Source: Sinorhizobium shofinae
GTDB lineage: Bacteria; Pseudomonadota; Alphaproteobacteria; Rhizobiales; Rhizobiaceae
Assembly: GCA_001704765.1 (NCBI GenBank)
Contig: MBFK01000150.1
Coordinates: 1-64,000 of the forward strand
Length of the DNA: 64,000 nt
Direction: 5' to 3'
The position numbers were made by a program, and so were the translations under genes. The notes beneath the pieces were generated by a model. It saw nothing but the letters and a program-made list of their open reading frames with translations, was not told where the DNA came from and did no database searches. Within the stretch, counting starts at the first letter, position 1. Every line of letters starts with the position of its first letter. Shown piece by piece: positions 42,971-53,596 of this stretch.

Positions 42971-44386
42971 GTGTTTGAAGCCTTTGATGCGACAGTGCTT
43001 GCGCGCATTCAGTTCGCTTTCACGGTCTCGTTTCACATCATCTTTCCCGCCTTTTCCATCGGGGTCGCGAGCTATCTTGCCGTTCTCGAGGCGCTGTGGC
43101 TCTGGAAGAAGGACGAGGTCTATCTCGAGCTCTTCAACTTCTGGAAGACGATCTTCGCGGTGGCCTTCGGCATGGGCGTCGTCTCGGGCATCGTCATGTC
43201 CTATCAGTTCGGCACCAACTGGAGCGTGTTCTCGGACAGGGCCGGGCCGGTGATCGGGCCGCTGATGGGCTATGAGGTGCTGACCGCCTTCTTCCTCGAG
43301 GCGGGCTTCCTCGGCGTCATGCTGTTCGGTCTTAACCGTGTCGGCCCGCGGCTTCACTTTCTGGCCACGGCGATGGTCGCCTTCGGCACGCTGATTTCGG
43401 CGACCTGGATCCTGGCTGTGAACTCCTGGATGCAAACGCCGGCCGGCTTTTCCGTCAACGAAGCCGGTCAGTTCGTTCCGTCCGACTGGTGGGCGGTGAT
43501 CTACAATCCGTCATTCCCCTACCGGCTCGTGCACATGGTGCTCGCCGCCTATCTGACGACCGCCTTCGTCGTCGGCGCCTGCGGCGCCTGGCACCTCCTG
43601 CGCAAAACGGCGCCACGCCGCGCGCGCACCATGTTCTCGATGGCGATGTGGATGGCGGCGATCGTCGCGCCGATCCAGATCTTCGCCGGCGACCTGCACG
43701 GGCTCAACACTCTCGAGCATCAGCCGGCCAAGATCATGGCGATGGAGGGACACTATGAAAGCCATGAAAATGGGGCGCCGCTGATCCTGTTCGGCATTCC
43801 GAATTCCGCCGAGAAGCGGATCGACTACGCGGTCGAAATCCCGAAAGTGTCGAGCCTCATCCTGAAACACGATCTCAATGCGCCGCTCGCCGGCCTCGAC
43901 TCGATTCCCGAAGAACTACACCCTCCCGTCAGCATCATCTTCTGGTCGTTCCGCGTCATGGTGGCGATCGGTTTCGCCATGCTCGGCATCGGACTCTGGA
44001 GCCTCTGGTGTCGCTATCGCGGCACACTCGCCACGAATGCCTGGCTTCATCGCATGGCGGTCGTGATGGGCCCGGCTGGCTTCGTGGCGGTGCTCGCCGG
44101 CTGGATCACCACCGAGGTCGGGCGGCAGCCCTATACGATCTATGGCCACATGCTGACGGCCGATTCGGTCTCACCGATCGAGGCTCCGGCCGTCGGTGCG
44201 TCGCTTATCGCTTTCATCGTCGTCTACTTCCTCGTCTTTGGCGCCGGCACCTTCTACATCCTGCGGCTGATGGCTCGCCTGCCACGCGATACCATGCCGG
44301 AGCTCGACGAGGGGCCGCTGCGCACTGCCGGCGTCACCCCTGGCCCGGCAACGGCGAAACCCCATGGAGGCCATCATGGCTATTGA
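42971..44386 (+). CDS. cydA: Cytochrome bd quinol oxidase subunit I (CioA-type)
   Basis: A 471-residue inner-membrane subunit with about nine transmembrane segments carrying haems b558, b595 and d. The axial-ligand region FHIIFPAFSIG (His22) is near the N terminus. GDLHGLNTLEHQPAKIMAMEGHYE covers the quinol-binding region, and the Q loop is short, the form found in cyanide-insensitive CioA oxidases. The start is a GTG at 42971 with a GAGAGGATC stretch upstream. It is followed by cydB after an 11-bp overlap in another frame. Confidence 0.93.
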   Translation: MFEAFDATVLARIQFAFTVSFHIIFPAFSIGVASYLAVLEALWLWKKDEVYLELFNFWKTIFAVAFGMGVVSGIVMSYQFGTNWSVFSDRAGPVIGPLMGYEVLTAFFLEAGFLGVMLFGLNRVGPRLHFLATAMVAFGTLISATWILAVNSWMQTPAGFSVNEAGQFVPSDWWAVIYNPSFPYRLVHMVLAAYLTTAFVVGACGAWHLLRKTAPRRARTMFSMAMWMAAIVAPIQIFAGDLHGLNTLEHQPAKIMAMEGHYESHENGAPLILFGIPNSAEKRIDYAVEIPKVSSLILKHDLNAPLAGLDSIPEELHPPVSIIFWSFRVMVAIGFAMLGIGLWSLWCRYRGTLATNAWLHRMAVVMGPAGFVAVLAGWITTEVGRQPYTIYGHMLTADSVSPIEAPAVGASLIAFIVVYFLVFGAGTFYILRLMARLPRDTMPELDEGPLRTAGVTPGPATAKPHGGHHGY

Positions 44387-45380
44387 CCTGCCGCTGATCT
44401 GGGCCGCTCTTATCGCCTTCGCAGTGCTAGCCTATGTCGTTCTCGACGGCTTCGACCTCGGCGTCGGCATTCTTTTCCCGCTTTTCCCGGAGAAGCACGA
44501 TCGCGACGTGATGATGAATTCCGTGGCACCGGTCTGGGACGGCAACGAGACCTGGCTCGTGCTCGGCGGCGGTGGCCTAATGGCCGTCTTCCCGCTCGCC
44601 TATGCAACCGTACTGCCGGCGCTTTACGCGCCCATCATCGCCATGCTTCTCGGCCTCATCTTCCGCGGCGTCGCTTTCGAATATCGATGGCGCACGCGGC
44701 GCGGCGAGTTCTTGTGGAACTGGGCCTTTGCCGGAGGATCGACGCTCGCAGCCTTCGCCCAGGGACTGGCGCTCGGCGCGCTCGTCCAGGGGATTCCGGT
44801 CGAAGACCGGGCCTATGCCGGCGGCTGGTGGGACTGGCTGACACCCTTTTCGATCGTCACCGGCGTGGCGATCGTCGTCGGCTATGCATTGCTCGGCGCG
44901 ACCTGGCTGATCATGAAGACGCGGGGAGATCTCGCCGAGCGTGCCCGCGGCATCGCCCTCAAATGCTCTCTCGCCACCGTCGCGGCCATGGGCATCGTCA
45001 GCCTCTGGACGCCGTTTCTCGAGCCGGTGTACCTGGAACGCTGGTTCGGCTGGCCGACGGCGATCTTCAGCGTCATCGTACCGCTGCTCGTTCTCGGCTG
45101 CCTGTACCTGCTGCTCAAGGGCATTCAGGAGCGCTACGATGCGCAGCCCTTCATCGCCGCCCTCGGTCTCTTCGTGCTCGGTTATATCGGCATCGGTATC
45201 AGTTTCTATCCCTATATGGTGCCGCCGTCGCTCACCATCTGGGACGCCGCAGCGCCGAACGAGAGCCTCGCTTTCCTGCTCGTCGGCGCGCTCGTTCTGG
45301 TGCCGATCATCCTCGCCTATACCGCCTATTCCTATTGGGTGTTCCGCGGCAAGGTCGATCCGGAAGAGGGCTACCATTGA
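44376..45380 (+). CDS. cydB: Cytochrome bd quinol oxidase subunit II
   Basis: A 334-residue membrane subunit with about eight or nine transmembrane segments. Family features are DGFDLGVGILFP and GNETWLVLGGGGLMAVFPLAY near the N terminus, and YPYMVPPSLTIWDAAAPN near the C terminus. It heterodimerises with CydA. The ATG 44376 follows GGAGG, inside the end of cydA, giving an 11-base overlap. The stop overlaps the start of the DUF2474 micro-protein (TGATG). Confidence 0.93.
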   Translation: MAIDLPLIWAALIAFAVLAYVVLDGFDLGVGILFPLFPEKHDRDVMMNSVAPVWDGNETWLVLGGGGLMAVFPLAYATVLPALYAPIIAMLLGLIFRGVAFEYRWRTRRGEFLWNWAFAGGSTLAAFAQGLALGALVQGIPVEDRAYAGGWWDWLTPFSIVTGVAIVVGYALLGATWLIMKTRGDLAERARGIALKCSLATVAAMGIVSLWTPFLEPVYLERWFGWPTAIFSVIVPLLVLGCLYLLLKGIQERYDAQPFIAALGLFVLGYIGIGISFYPYMVPPSLTIWDAAAPNESLAFLLVGALVLVPIILAYTAYSYWVFRGKVDPEEGYH

Positions 45381-45493
45381 TGGGTGCGGATAGGCTCTGT
45401 CGCAGGCTTCTGTGGTTCGTCGGCCTTTGGCTCGCCGGCGTCGCGGCCGTGAGCGTCGTTGGCCTCGCAATCAAGCTTGTCCTCGGCAGTTAG
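45380..45493 (+). CDS. DUF2474-type micro-protein of cytochrome bd
   Basis: A 37-residue protein (MGADRLCRRLLWFVGLW, then LAGVAAVSVVGLAIKLVLGS) with a basic N terminus and one transmembrane helix. Small DUF2474 proteins and the analogous CydX accompany cydAB and help assemble or stabilise the oxidase. Its start overlaps the cydB stop by one base (TGATG). The placement and one-span pattern make a real gene likely although it is short. Confidence 0.8.
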   Translation: MGADRLCRRLLWFVGLWLAGVAAVSVVGLAIKLVLGS

Positions 45494-45751
45494 GGAGACA
45501 GACAGGACAGAAAGCCCCGCTCAAGCTTGCCGCACTAGCGTCTTCATACACGTCGGCAGGCGATCGCCGGACGGAGACAGGACCGCACCCTACTCCCCCA
45601 CGCGATCGCCCGCCGAGGTGACCAATTGGGAGCATTGGGTGGGCAGTCTACCACCCGCTGCGGCGGTTTTTCCCCTTCTCAGCCGGCATCCCCTTTGATA
45701 GCAGTTCGGCGCGATGAAATGGGGCGCGAACCGCCCCGGCAGGAGCCGGAT

Positions 45752-46057
45752 ATGCAGAAGACCCCCGCAGAATGCACGACGATGGCGGATGTCCGCGCCG
45801 AAATCGATCGGCTCGACCGCGCCCTGATGGCGCTCTTTGCCGAGCGCTGGGGCTATATCGACCGCGCTGCCGAGATCAAGCGTCCGCTGAACTTGAAGGC
45901 CGACATTCCGGCGCGCGTCGCACAGGTCAGGGAGAATGCCCGCAGACACGCGATCGCGTTCGGCCTCGAGCCGGGCTTCTACGAGGGGCTGTGGGCGCAG
46001 CTGATCGATCATGCGATCGCGCATGAGCGCAAGCTCCTCGGCGAAGACGAGGAATAA
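45752..46057 (+). CDS. Chorismate mutase (AroQ class)
   Basis: A 101-residue all-helical protein matching the AroQ class, which converts chorismate to prephenate for Phe and Tyr synthesis. Key elements are the N-terminal helix VRAEIDRLDRALMALFAER with Arg and Asp, the WGYIDRAAEIKRP segment with a conserved Lys, and the C-terminal LWAQLIDHAIAHE. The start ATG 45752 follows AGGAG by 7 bases. A monofunctional cytosolic enzyme. It converges with galE on the other strand. Confidence 0.9.
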   Translation: MQKTPAECTTMADVRAEIDRLDRALMALFAERWGYIDRAAEIKRPLNLKADIPARVAQVRENARRHAIAFGLEPGFYEGLWAQLIDHAIAHERKLLGEDEE

Positions 46058-46079
46058 GCCTCTCGGTCTTTTGGCCGCG

Positions 46080-47114
<1,035 letters not shown>

Positions 47115-47293
47115 TGGTTGCTTTCCACCCCGATAAAACCCGGGGACAGGAAAGACGGGTGGTGCTTACGGAATTGGTAAATCGGTGCGCCGACGCCGCT
47201 CTTCGCCGGCTATTCTCGTCCGCGTGGTTAAGCCCCCGCCATGGCAATCATTAGGATTTTATCGATCGACCCGGAATCGACGAAATCCTGGGA

Positions 47294-48460
47294 TCAGCGG
47301 TTGAGGATATAGGTGCGCAGCCGGTCCGCGGCTTCTGCAATCTGGGCCGGATCGCGCAGGAAGCAGGCTCGCATGAAGAGCGATCCGCCCTCGCCGAAAG
47401 CCATTCCGGGAGCGAGCCCGACGCCGGTCTTGTCGACGATGTCGATCGCCGCCCGGCGCGAGTCCGTCACGCCATCGATCTTCAGGAAGGCGTAAAGCGC
47501 CCCGTCCGGCTTCAGGGTCTCGACGCGATTGGTGGCGATCAGCGCATCGCAGAGCAGGTCGCGATTGCGCCTGGCCTTGGCGACGTTGTCGTCGACGAAA
47601 CCATCCCCGTCATCCAAGGCGACGACAGCGCCGCGCTGCATGAATTGTGCAACCCCGGAAGTCGAATATTGGATCAGGTTTTCGAGCACCTGCCCCATTG
47701 CCGGCGGCGCAACGATCCAGCCGACGCGCCAGCCGGTCATCGCCCAGTTCTTGGAAAAGGAATTGACGAAGAGGATGCGGTCATCCTCGTCCATGATGTC
47801 GAGAAACGATGGCGCCCGTCCGCCGAGATAGTAGTAGAGTGCGTAGATCTCGTCAGCGATGATCCAGAGACCATGCTTGCGCGCCAGCGACAGGATGGCC
47901 TTGAGGTCGTCGCGCGTCGCCGTCCATCCGGTCGGATTGGACGGCGTGTTGATGAACAGCGCCCGTGTTTTCTCCCCGATCGCCGCCTCGAGGCGGTCGA
48001 GATCGAGTTGCCACTTGCCACTCTCGAAGCGCAGCGGCGCGGCGACCGGGCGGACACCGGAGAGGTCCGCAGCGGCCGCGAAGTTCGGCCAGGCCGGCGT
48101 CAGCAGCACCATCTCGTCGCCGGGCGAGGCGATTGCCTCGATCGCAAGCTTGATCGCCTGCATTCCGGATCCGGTGACGTAGAAATTCTCGGGCGCGAGC
48201 GTCTTCTGGAAGCGGCGCTGATAGTAGCGCATCAACGCTTCGCGCAGCGGCGGGATGCCGCGCTGCCAGGTGTAGAAGGTCTCGCCGGCCACCAGCGCTT
48301 CCGCCGCTGCCCGGCCGATAAAATCCGGCGTCGGCAGATCGCCCTCACCGACCCAGAGCGGAATGAGCCCGTCGCGACCGCGCGCATAGTTGACCACTTC
48401 GACAATGCCGCTTTCGGGCGCCGAAAGAGCGCGGGGGCTGAGGCTGGTCATGATCGTCAT
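47294..48460 (-). CDS. PLP-dependent aminotransferase (class I/II)
   Basis: A 388-residue fold-type I aminotransferase. GEGDLPTPDFIG near residue 40, YVTGSGMQAIKLAIEA, NTPSNPTGWTATRDD, DEIYALYYY, and the PLP-lysine segment NSFSKNWAMTGWRVGW identify the family. The substrate is unknown; aspartate/tyrosine-type specificity is likely. The start ATG 48460 has GAGGAG 8 bases upstream. Longer in-frame starts have no support. It lies between galE and mscL on the minus strand with separate promoters probable. Confidence 0.9.
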   Translation of the reverse strand: MTIMTSLSPRALSAPESGIVEVVNYARGRDGLIPLWVGEGDLPTPDFIGRAAAEALVAGETFYTWQRGIPPLREALMRYYQRRFQKTLAPENFYVTGSGMQAIKLAIEAIASPGDEMVLLTPAWPNFAAAADLSGVRPVAAPLRFESGKWQLDLDRLEAAIGEKTRALFINTPSNPTGWTATRDDLKAILSLARKHGLWIIADEIYALYYYLGGRAPSFLDIMDEDDRILFVNSFSKNWAMTGWRVGWIVAPPAMGQVLENLIQYSTSGVAQFMQRGAVVALDDGDGFVDDNVAKARRNRDLLCDALIATNRVETLKPDGALYAFLKIDGVTDSRRAAIDIVDKTGVGLAPGMAFGEGGSLFMRACFLRDPAQIAEAADRLRTYILNR

Positions 48461-48601
48461 CGGCAGGCTCCTCAATTGCCCGCCGCTTCTAGACGCTTTC
48501 GCGGCGCCGATCACGTGATTTTCTCTAACGGATTTATCGATTTCTGTGATGTTTTTCGCGGGCCGCACGAGCAGAGCCCGCGAATGAACAGCGTCGAACG
48601 T

Positions 48602-49030
48602 TCAGGCGCGCTGCTTCAAGAGATCCCGGATTTCCGAGAGAAGCCGGATATCTTCAGGCGGAGGCGCGGCCGGTTCCGGAGCCTTTTCCCTTTCGACCGA
48701 CGCGCGTACGCGGTTCACGACCTTGACCAACAGGAAGATGATCCAGGCGAGGATCAGGAAGTTGATGAGCACGGTGATAAAGCTGCCATAGGCAAGGACC
48801 GCGCCCTGCTGGCGGGCGGCGGCAAGCGTCGGCGCGGTGACATTGGCGGAGAGCGGCAGGAAATAGTTGGAGAAATCGAAGCCACCGCCGGTAATCGCGC
48901 CGACGACCGGCGTGACGAGGTCGTCGACGAGCGAGGTGACGATCTTGGTAAAGGCGGCGCCGATGATAACGCCGACCGCCAGGTCCATCACATTGCCGCG
49001 GGCGATAAACTCTTTGAATTCGTTCAGCAT
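48602..49030 (-). CDS. mscL: Large-conductance mechanosensitive channel
   Basis: A 142-residue inner-membrane channel that opens under hypoosmotic stress. The N-terminal [27 protein letters not shown] is the gate helix (TM1). The second transmembrane helix is [20 protein letters not shown] near residue 85-105, followed by a charged C-terminal bundle helix. The family length is about 130-145. It is a single-gene unit. Confidence 0.95.
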   Translation of the reverse strand: MLNEFKEFIARGNVMDLAVGVIIGAAFTKIVTSLVDDLVTPVVGAITGGGFDFSNYFLPLSANVTAPTLAAARQQGAVLAYGSFITVLINFLILAWIIFLLVKVVNRVRASVEREKAPEPAAPPPEDIRLLSEIRDLLKQRA

Positions 49031-49277
49031 GCGTCTCTCCGTGAGATCCCCGTCTTGGAACTTTCGCCCGCGCCTGTCCCGCGCGGCAACCGGTGGTAGG
49101 AATCTAGACCAAAGGCGAGTGCGATGGAACCGCCCTTTGTGATCAAGGCTCGTTGCGGGACGGCTCGCTTCACCGCGGCAAGGCCACGGCTCTGTCCCGT
49201 CTTGGACTTAAGACGCATAAAGCAGCCAATTCTCAATGGGATGGACTTGCCCTATGCTGCCCGTCGAGGAGTGAGGC

Positions 49278-52200
49278 ATGCTTTCGGGTTCGGTCATTTT
49301 TGCCTCGGCCTTCGCCTATCTGCTGCTGCTCTTCGCAGTCGCAAGCTATGGCGACCGGCGGGCCAGAAGAAACAAGATTGCCAGCAAGGGCAGGCCGCTG
49401 GTCTATGCGCTGAGCCTGGCGATCTATTGCACCTCCTGGACCTATTTCGGCGGCGTGGGGCTCGCCGCCGAGCATGGGTTCGAGTTCACCGGCATCTATA
49501 TCGGGCCGATCCTGATGTTCACGCTCGGCATGCCGCTGATCCGCAGGATCGTGCGGCTCGCCAAGACCGAGAAGCTGACCTCGGTCGCCGATTTCGTGGC
49601 GGCGCGCTACGGCAAGAACCCGGCGGTCGCGGCGATCGTCGCGCTGATCTCGCTGGTCGGGGCCATTCCCTATATCGCCCTTCAGCTCAAGGCGGTTTCG
49701 AGCTCGGTCGCCGCGATGATCGACACCAGCGACTACGGCATCGGCGCGGGGGAAAATTTCATCGACCTGCCGCTGCTCGTCACGCTCTTCCTCGCCTGCT
49801 TCGCGATCGTCTTCGGCACGCGCCATACGGATGCGACCGAGCATCAGGACGGGCTGATCCTGGCGATTGCGATGGAATCGGTCGTCAAGCTCGTCGCCAT
49901 GCTCACGGCGGGCACTTACATCGTTTTTGTCCTGTTCGACGGGCCGGCTAATCTGTTCGCCGCAGCCCAACAGAGCCCCGCGGTCCTTTCCGCCCTCGAA
50001 TACCAGACGCCGGTCACGCGTTGGATCCTGTTGATCGTGCTGTCCGCCTTCGGGATCATAATGCTGCCGCGCCAGTTCCACGTCACCGTCGTCGAAAATC
50101 GCACCGAGAATGAACTGCGCACCGCCGGGATTCTGTTTCCGCTCTATCTAATCGCAATCAACCTCTTCGTCCTGCCGATCGCCATTGCCGGCATCCTGAC
50201 CTTCTCCGGCTCCGGCGACGCCGACCTCTATCTCCTGGCCCTGCCGCTCGCCGGCGACGTGCCGGTGATCACGCTCTTCACCTTCATCGGCGGCTTTTCC
50301 GCCGCCACGGCCATGGTCATCGTCGCCTCGGTGGCGCTGTCGATCATGATCTCCAACGACATCGTGATGCCGGTCTTCCTGCGCCAGCGGCTCGGCACAC
50401 GCGGCACCCTGCAGGAGAGCGTGGCCGGTACGCTGCTCAACATCCGCCGCACGGCGATCTTCGTCGTCCTGCTGCTCGGCTACGGCTACTATCGCTCGGC
50501 CGATATGAGCGCTGGTCTCGCCTCGCTGGGGCTGCTCTCTTTCGTCGCCATCTCGCAGATGGCGCCGGCGCTGCTCGGTGGTCTCGTCTGGAGGCAGGCG
50601 AACGCCCGCGGCGCGATTGCCGGCATGGTCAGCGGCTTCCTCGTCTGGGCCTATGTCCTGTTCCTGCCGAGCCTCGGCGGACCTGACAACTCCCACGTGG
50701 CCTCAACGATCTTGAGCTTCCTCCTGCCCTTCACGGATCTCTTTTCGGGGCCGCAGTCCGACCCGCTCGTCAACGCATCGGCCCTCAGCATGCTTGTCAA
50801 CGTGTCCGCCTATGTGCTCGGCTCGCTGACCCGCACGCCGAAGCCGCTCGAGCGCTTCCAGGCCGGCGTGTTCATCACGCGCCGCTCGCGCACGGACCGG
50901 GCCTTCCGCGGACGCAAGACGAAGGTGACGGTGCGCGACCTCAAGACGACGATCGCCCGCTATATGGGCGAGGAACGTATGCAGCGTTCGTTTCACACCT
51001 ACGAGCAGCAGTCCGGTCGCTGGCTCGATGAAAACGCTTCCGCCGACATGGCCCTCGTCCATTTTTCCGAGCAATTGCTCGGCAGCGCCATTGGCTCCTC
51101 TTCGGCGCGGCTGGTGTTTTCGCTGGTGCTGCAGCGCATGGACGACACCTCATCGGATACCGCCTGGCTGCTCGACCAGGCGAGCGAGGCGCTGCAATAT
51201 AACCAGGACATGCTGCAGACGGCGCTCTCGCAGATGGACCAGGGCATCGCCGTCTTCGACAACGCGAACAATCTGATCATCTGGAACCGACGCTTCCGGG
51301 AGCTGCTCGATCTGCCGGAGGTGGCGGGCCAGGTCGGCTTCCCGCTGGCCGATATCGTGGCGATCCTCGCGCGCCGCGGCGATATCCCCAAGGACGAGGA
51401 AAAGACGCTGGTCACCAACTTCCTGACGCTCGACAAACCGTTCCTGCTGGAGCTCGGCAATGGCGCCCGCATCATCGAGGTCCGGACCAACGCCATGCCC
51501 GACAAGGGCATCGTCACCACCTATACCGACATCACCCCGCGCGTTGCCGCCGACATGGCGCTCAAGCAGGCGAACGAAACGCTGGAACTGCGCGTCGCCG
51601 AGCGGACGAGCGAATTGACGCGGGTCAACCACGAACTCGGCGAGGCGCGTGCCGCCGCCGAAGAGGCCAATATCGGCAAGACCCGCTTCTTCGCGGCCGC
51701 CGGACATGACATCCTGCAGCCGTTGAACGCGGCGCGGCTCTATTCCTCCTCGCTTGTCGAGCGGCTTGGCGATTCGGACAACAAGGCGCTGGTCCAAAAC
51801 ATCGACTCTTCACTCGAATCGGTGGAGGCCATTCTCGGAGCGGTGCTCGACATCTCGCGGCTCGACACCGGCGCGATGAAACCGCGGCTGCAGGCCGTGC
51901 CACTCAATGATCTATTGAGGCGCATCGAGACGGATTTCGCCCCGATGGCGCGGGCGAAGGAAATCGAGTTCATCGTCATGCCGACCTCGCTCGTCGTGCG
52001 CAGCGACCCGAACCTCTTGCGGCGCGTCGTCCAGAATCTCGTTTCGAATGCGATCAAATACACACTCCAGGGCAAGGTGCTCGTCGGCGTGCGCCGGCAC
52101 GTGCAGGCGGTGACGATCGAAGTGCTCGACTCCGGCATCGGCATTCCGGCGTCGAAGTTCCGGACCGTGTTCAAGGAATTCGCGCGCCTTGACGAAGGGG

Positions 52201-52784
52201 CGCGTACGGCCTCCGGGCTGGGCCTCGGACTTTCCATCGTCGACCGCATCTCGCGTGTGCTCAACCATCCGGTCGGCCTGCAGTCGAAGCCGGGAAAGGG
52301 CACCGGTTTCAAGGTTGCCGTACCGCTTGATACAAGCGCCGGCGAGCGTGTAAGGCCGCAGCCGGTTGTCGCGTCGAAGACGAGCGATGCGCTGACCGGG
52401 CTCAATGTCGTCTGCATCGACAACGAACCGAAGATCCTCGAGGGGATGGCGCTGCTCCTCGGCGGCTGGGGCTGCGCCGTCACAACGGTGGAATCGGTTG
52501 CTGCCTGCGGGGGGATGGGCCCGGAAGACCTGCCGGTACGGCCCGACGCGATTGTCGCCGACTATCATCTCGACGACGGCACCGGTATCGAGGCGATCGC
52601 CTCGATCCGCGCGCTTTGGAAAGAGAGCATTCCGGCACTGATGGTGACCGCCGACCGCACGCCGGAGGTCCGCGGCGCCGCCGAGCGCGACGGCGTCTCA
52701 CTGCAGCACAAGCCGGTGCGCCCGGCGGCCTTGCGCGCCTGGCTGACGCAGCTTGCCGCAGCGGGACGCGCGGCGGCGGAATAG
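49278..52784 (+). CDS. Hybrid sensor kinase with sodium:solute-symporter sensor domain (CrbS-like)
   Basis: An 1168-residue membrane sensor. The first about 500 residues form a 12-13 span SSS (SLC5) domain (CTSWTYFGGVGLAAE, ARYGKNPAVAAIVALISL). A PAS domain (about 655-770, QGIAVFDNANNLIIWNRRF) and a coiled coil (about 770-805) follow. Then HisKA with His810 in AAAGHDILQPLNAARL, HATPase (about 915-1035, NAIKYT, GLGLGLSIVDRIS) and a receiver with Asp1095 (VADYHLDD). This layout matches CrbS/MxtR, which in Vibrio and Pseudomonas switches on acetate use through CrbR. The start has GAGGAG upstream. The LuxR-type regulator is convergent, 58 bp beyond. Confidence 0.88.
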   Translation: MLSGSVIFASAFAYLLLLFAVASYGDRRARRNKIASKGRPLVYALSLAIYCTSWTYFGGVGLAAEHGFEFTGIYIGPILMFTLGMPLIRRIVRLAKTEKLTSVADFVAARYGKNPAVAAIVALISLVGAIPYIALQLKAVSSSVAAMIDTSDYGIGAGENFIDLPLLVTLFLACFAIVFGTRHTDATEHQDGLILAIAMESVVKLVAMLTAGTYIVFVLFDGPANLFAAAQQSPAVLSALEYQTPVTRWILLIVLSAFGIIMLPRQFHVTVVENRTENELRTAGILFPLYLIAINLFVLPIAIAGILTFSGSGDADLYLLALPLAGDVPVITLFTFIGGFSAATAMVIVASVALSIMISNDIVMPVFLRQRLGTRGTLQESVAGTLLNIRRTAIFVVLLLGYGYYRSADMSAGLASLGLLSFVAISQMAPALLGGLVWRQANARGAIAGMVSGFLVWAYVLFLPSLGGPDNSHVASTILSFLLPFTDLFSGPQSDPLVNASALSMLVNVSAYVLGSLTRTPKPLERFQAGVFITRRSRTDRAFRGRKTKVTVRDLKTTIARYMGEERMQRSFHTYEQQSGRWLDENASADMALVHFSEQLLGSAIGSSSARLVFSLVLQRMDDTSSDTAWLLDQASEALQYNQDMLQTALSQMDQGIAVFDNANNLIIWNRRFRELLDLPEVAGQVGFPLADIVAILARRGDIPKDEEKTLVTNFLTLDKPFLLELGNGARIIEVRTNAMPDKGIVTTYTDITPRVAADMALKQANETLELRVAERTSELTRVNHELGEARAAAEEANIGKTRFFAAAGHDILQPLNAARLYSSSLVERLGDSDNKALVQNIDSSLESVEAILGAVLDISRLDTGAMKPRLQAVPLNDLLRRIETDFAPMARAKEIEFIVMPTSLVVRSDPNLLRRVVQNLVSNAIKYTLQGKVLVGVRRHVQAVTIEVLDSGIGIPASKFRTVFKEFARLDEGARTASGLGLGLSIVDRISRVLNHPVGLQSKPGKGTGFKVAVPLDTSAGERVRPQPVVASKTSDALTGLNVVCIDNEPKILEGMALLLGGWGCAVTTVESVAACGGMGPEDLPVRPDAIVADYHLDDGTGIEAIASIRALWKESIPALMVTADRTPEVRGAAERDGVSLQHKPVRPAALRAWLTQLAAAGRAAAE

Positions 52785-52841
52785 CGATAGTCCATGTCCA
52801 GGCAAATCCAGTTGTGGGACATCGCCCGCGATTGCGGTCGC

Positions 52842-53489
52842 CTAAGCCGCGGCCACGCTCCCGAGCTTTGAAAGCTGGATGACCGCCTGGGTGCGGCTGT
52901 CGACATTGAGCTTCAAGAGGATCGCCGAGACATGCGCCTTGATGGTCGCCTCGGAAACGCCGAGCTCGTAGGCGATCTGCTTGTTGAGCAGGCCCTCGGC
53001 AAGCATCGACAGGACGCGCGACTGCTGCGGCGTCAAGGTCTGCAGGCGATGCAGAAGGTCGGCCACTTCCGGCTCGTATTCCTGGTTCTGGTCGTACCCG
53101 GCCGGGACGAAGATCTCGCCGGCCATGACCTTCCCGATGCCGTCGCGGATCTCCTCGATGCCGGCCGACTTCGAAAGAAAGCCCGCCGCACCGAGATCGA
53201 TGGCGCGGTGGATGGTCGCCGGATCGTCATGCGCCGAGACGATCATCACCGGCAGGCTCGGGAATTCGGCGCGCAGCGCAATCAGGCCGGAAAGGCCGCT
53301 GACGCCCGGCATGGTGAGATCGAGAAGCATCAGATCGGCATCCGGATTATCCGCCGCGGCTTTGCGAGCGGCTGCGAAATCGCCGGCCTCGACGACGGCA
53401 GGCGCGCTGGCCATGCCGCTCAGCGCTTGGCGCATCGCACCACGGAACAGCGGATGATCGTCAGCAATGATGATGGTCATGTCGGCCAT
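52842..53489 (-). CDS. LuxR/NarL-family response regulator (CrbR-like)
   Basis: A 215-residue two-domain regulator: a receiver (about 1-120, IIADDHPLFR with acidic pocket, phospho-acceptor Asp in LMLLDLTMPG) and a LuxR helix-turn-helix (about 145-205, LTPQQSRVLSMLAEGLLNKQI). The start is ATG 53489, preceded by GGGAGGGAG. It converges with the SSS hybrid kinase, and the pair resembles CrbS/CrbR (ErdR/MxtR), which activates acetyl-CoA synthetase expression. That function is inferred from architecture and neighbourhood. Confidence 0.87.
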   Translation of the reverse strand: MADMTIIIADDHPLFRGAMRQALSGMASAPAVVEAGDFAAARKAAADNPDADLMLLDLTMPGVSGLSGLIALRAEFPSLPVMIVSAHDDPATIHRAIDLGAAGFLSKSAGIEEIRDGIGKVMAGEIFVPAGYDQNQEYEPEVADLLHRLQTLTPQQSRVLSMLAEGLLNKQIAYELGVSEATIKAHVSAILLKLNVDSRTQAVIQLSKLGSVAAA

Positions 53490-53596
53490 GATGACGCTCC
53501 CTCCCAAGAGCCTCAGATGCAGCATTCAGAATGCCGCATGTTCCTTCACCAATCGGCTCCGTCCTCCGCGCGCCATTCGGTGTTTGCTCAGGACAA

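Noticed and set aside
41675-43435. 586-codon minus-strand frame across the amidohydrolase and cydA
   Set aside because: It crosses the boundary between two well-supported genes on the other strand and shows no family similarity.
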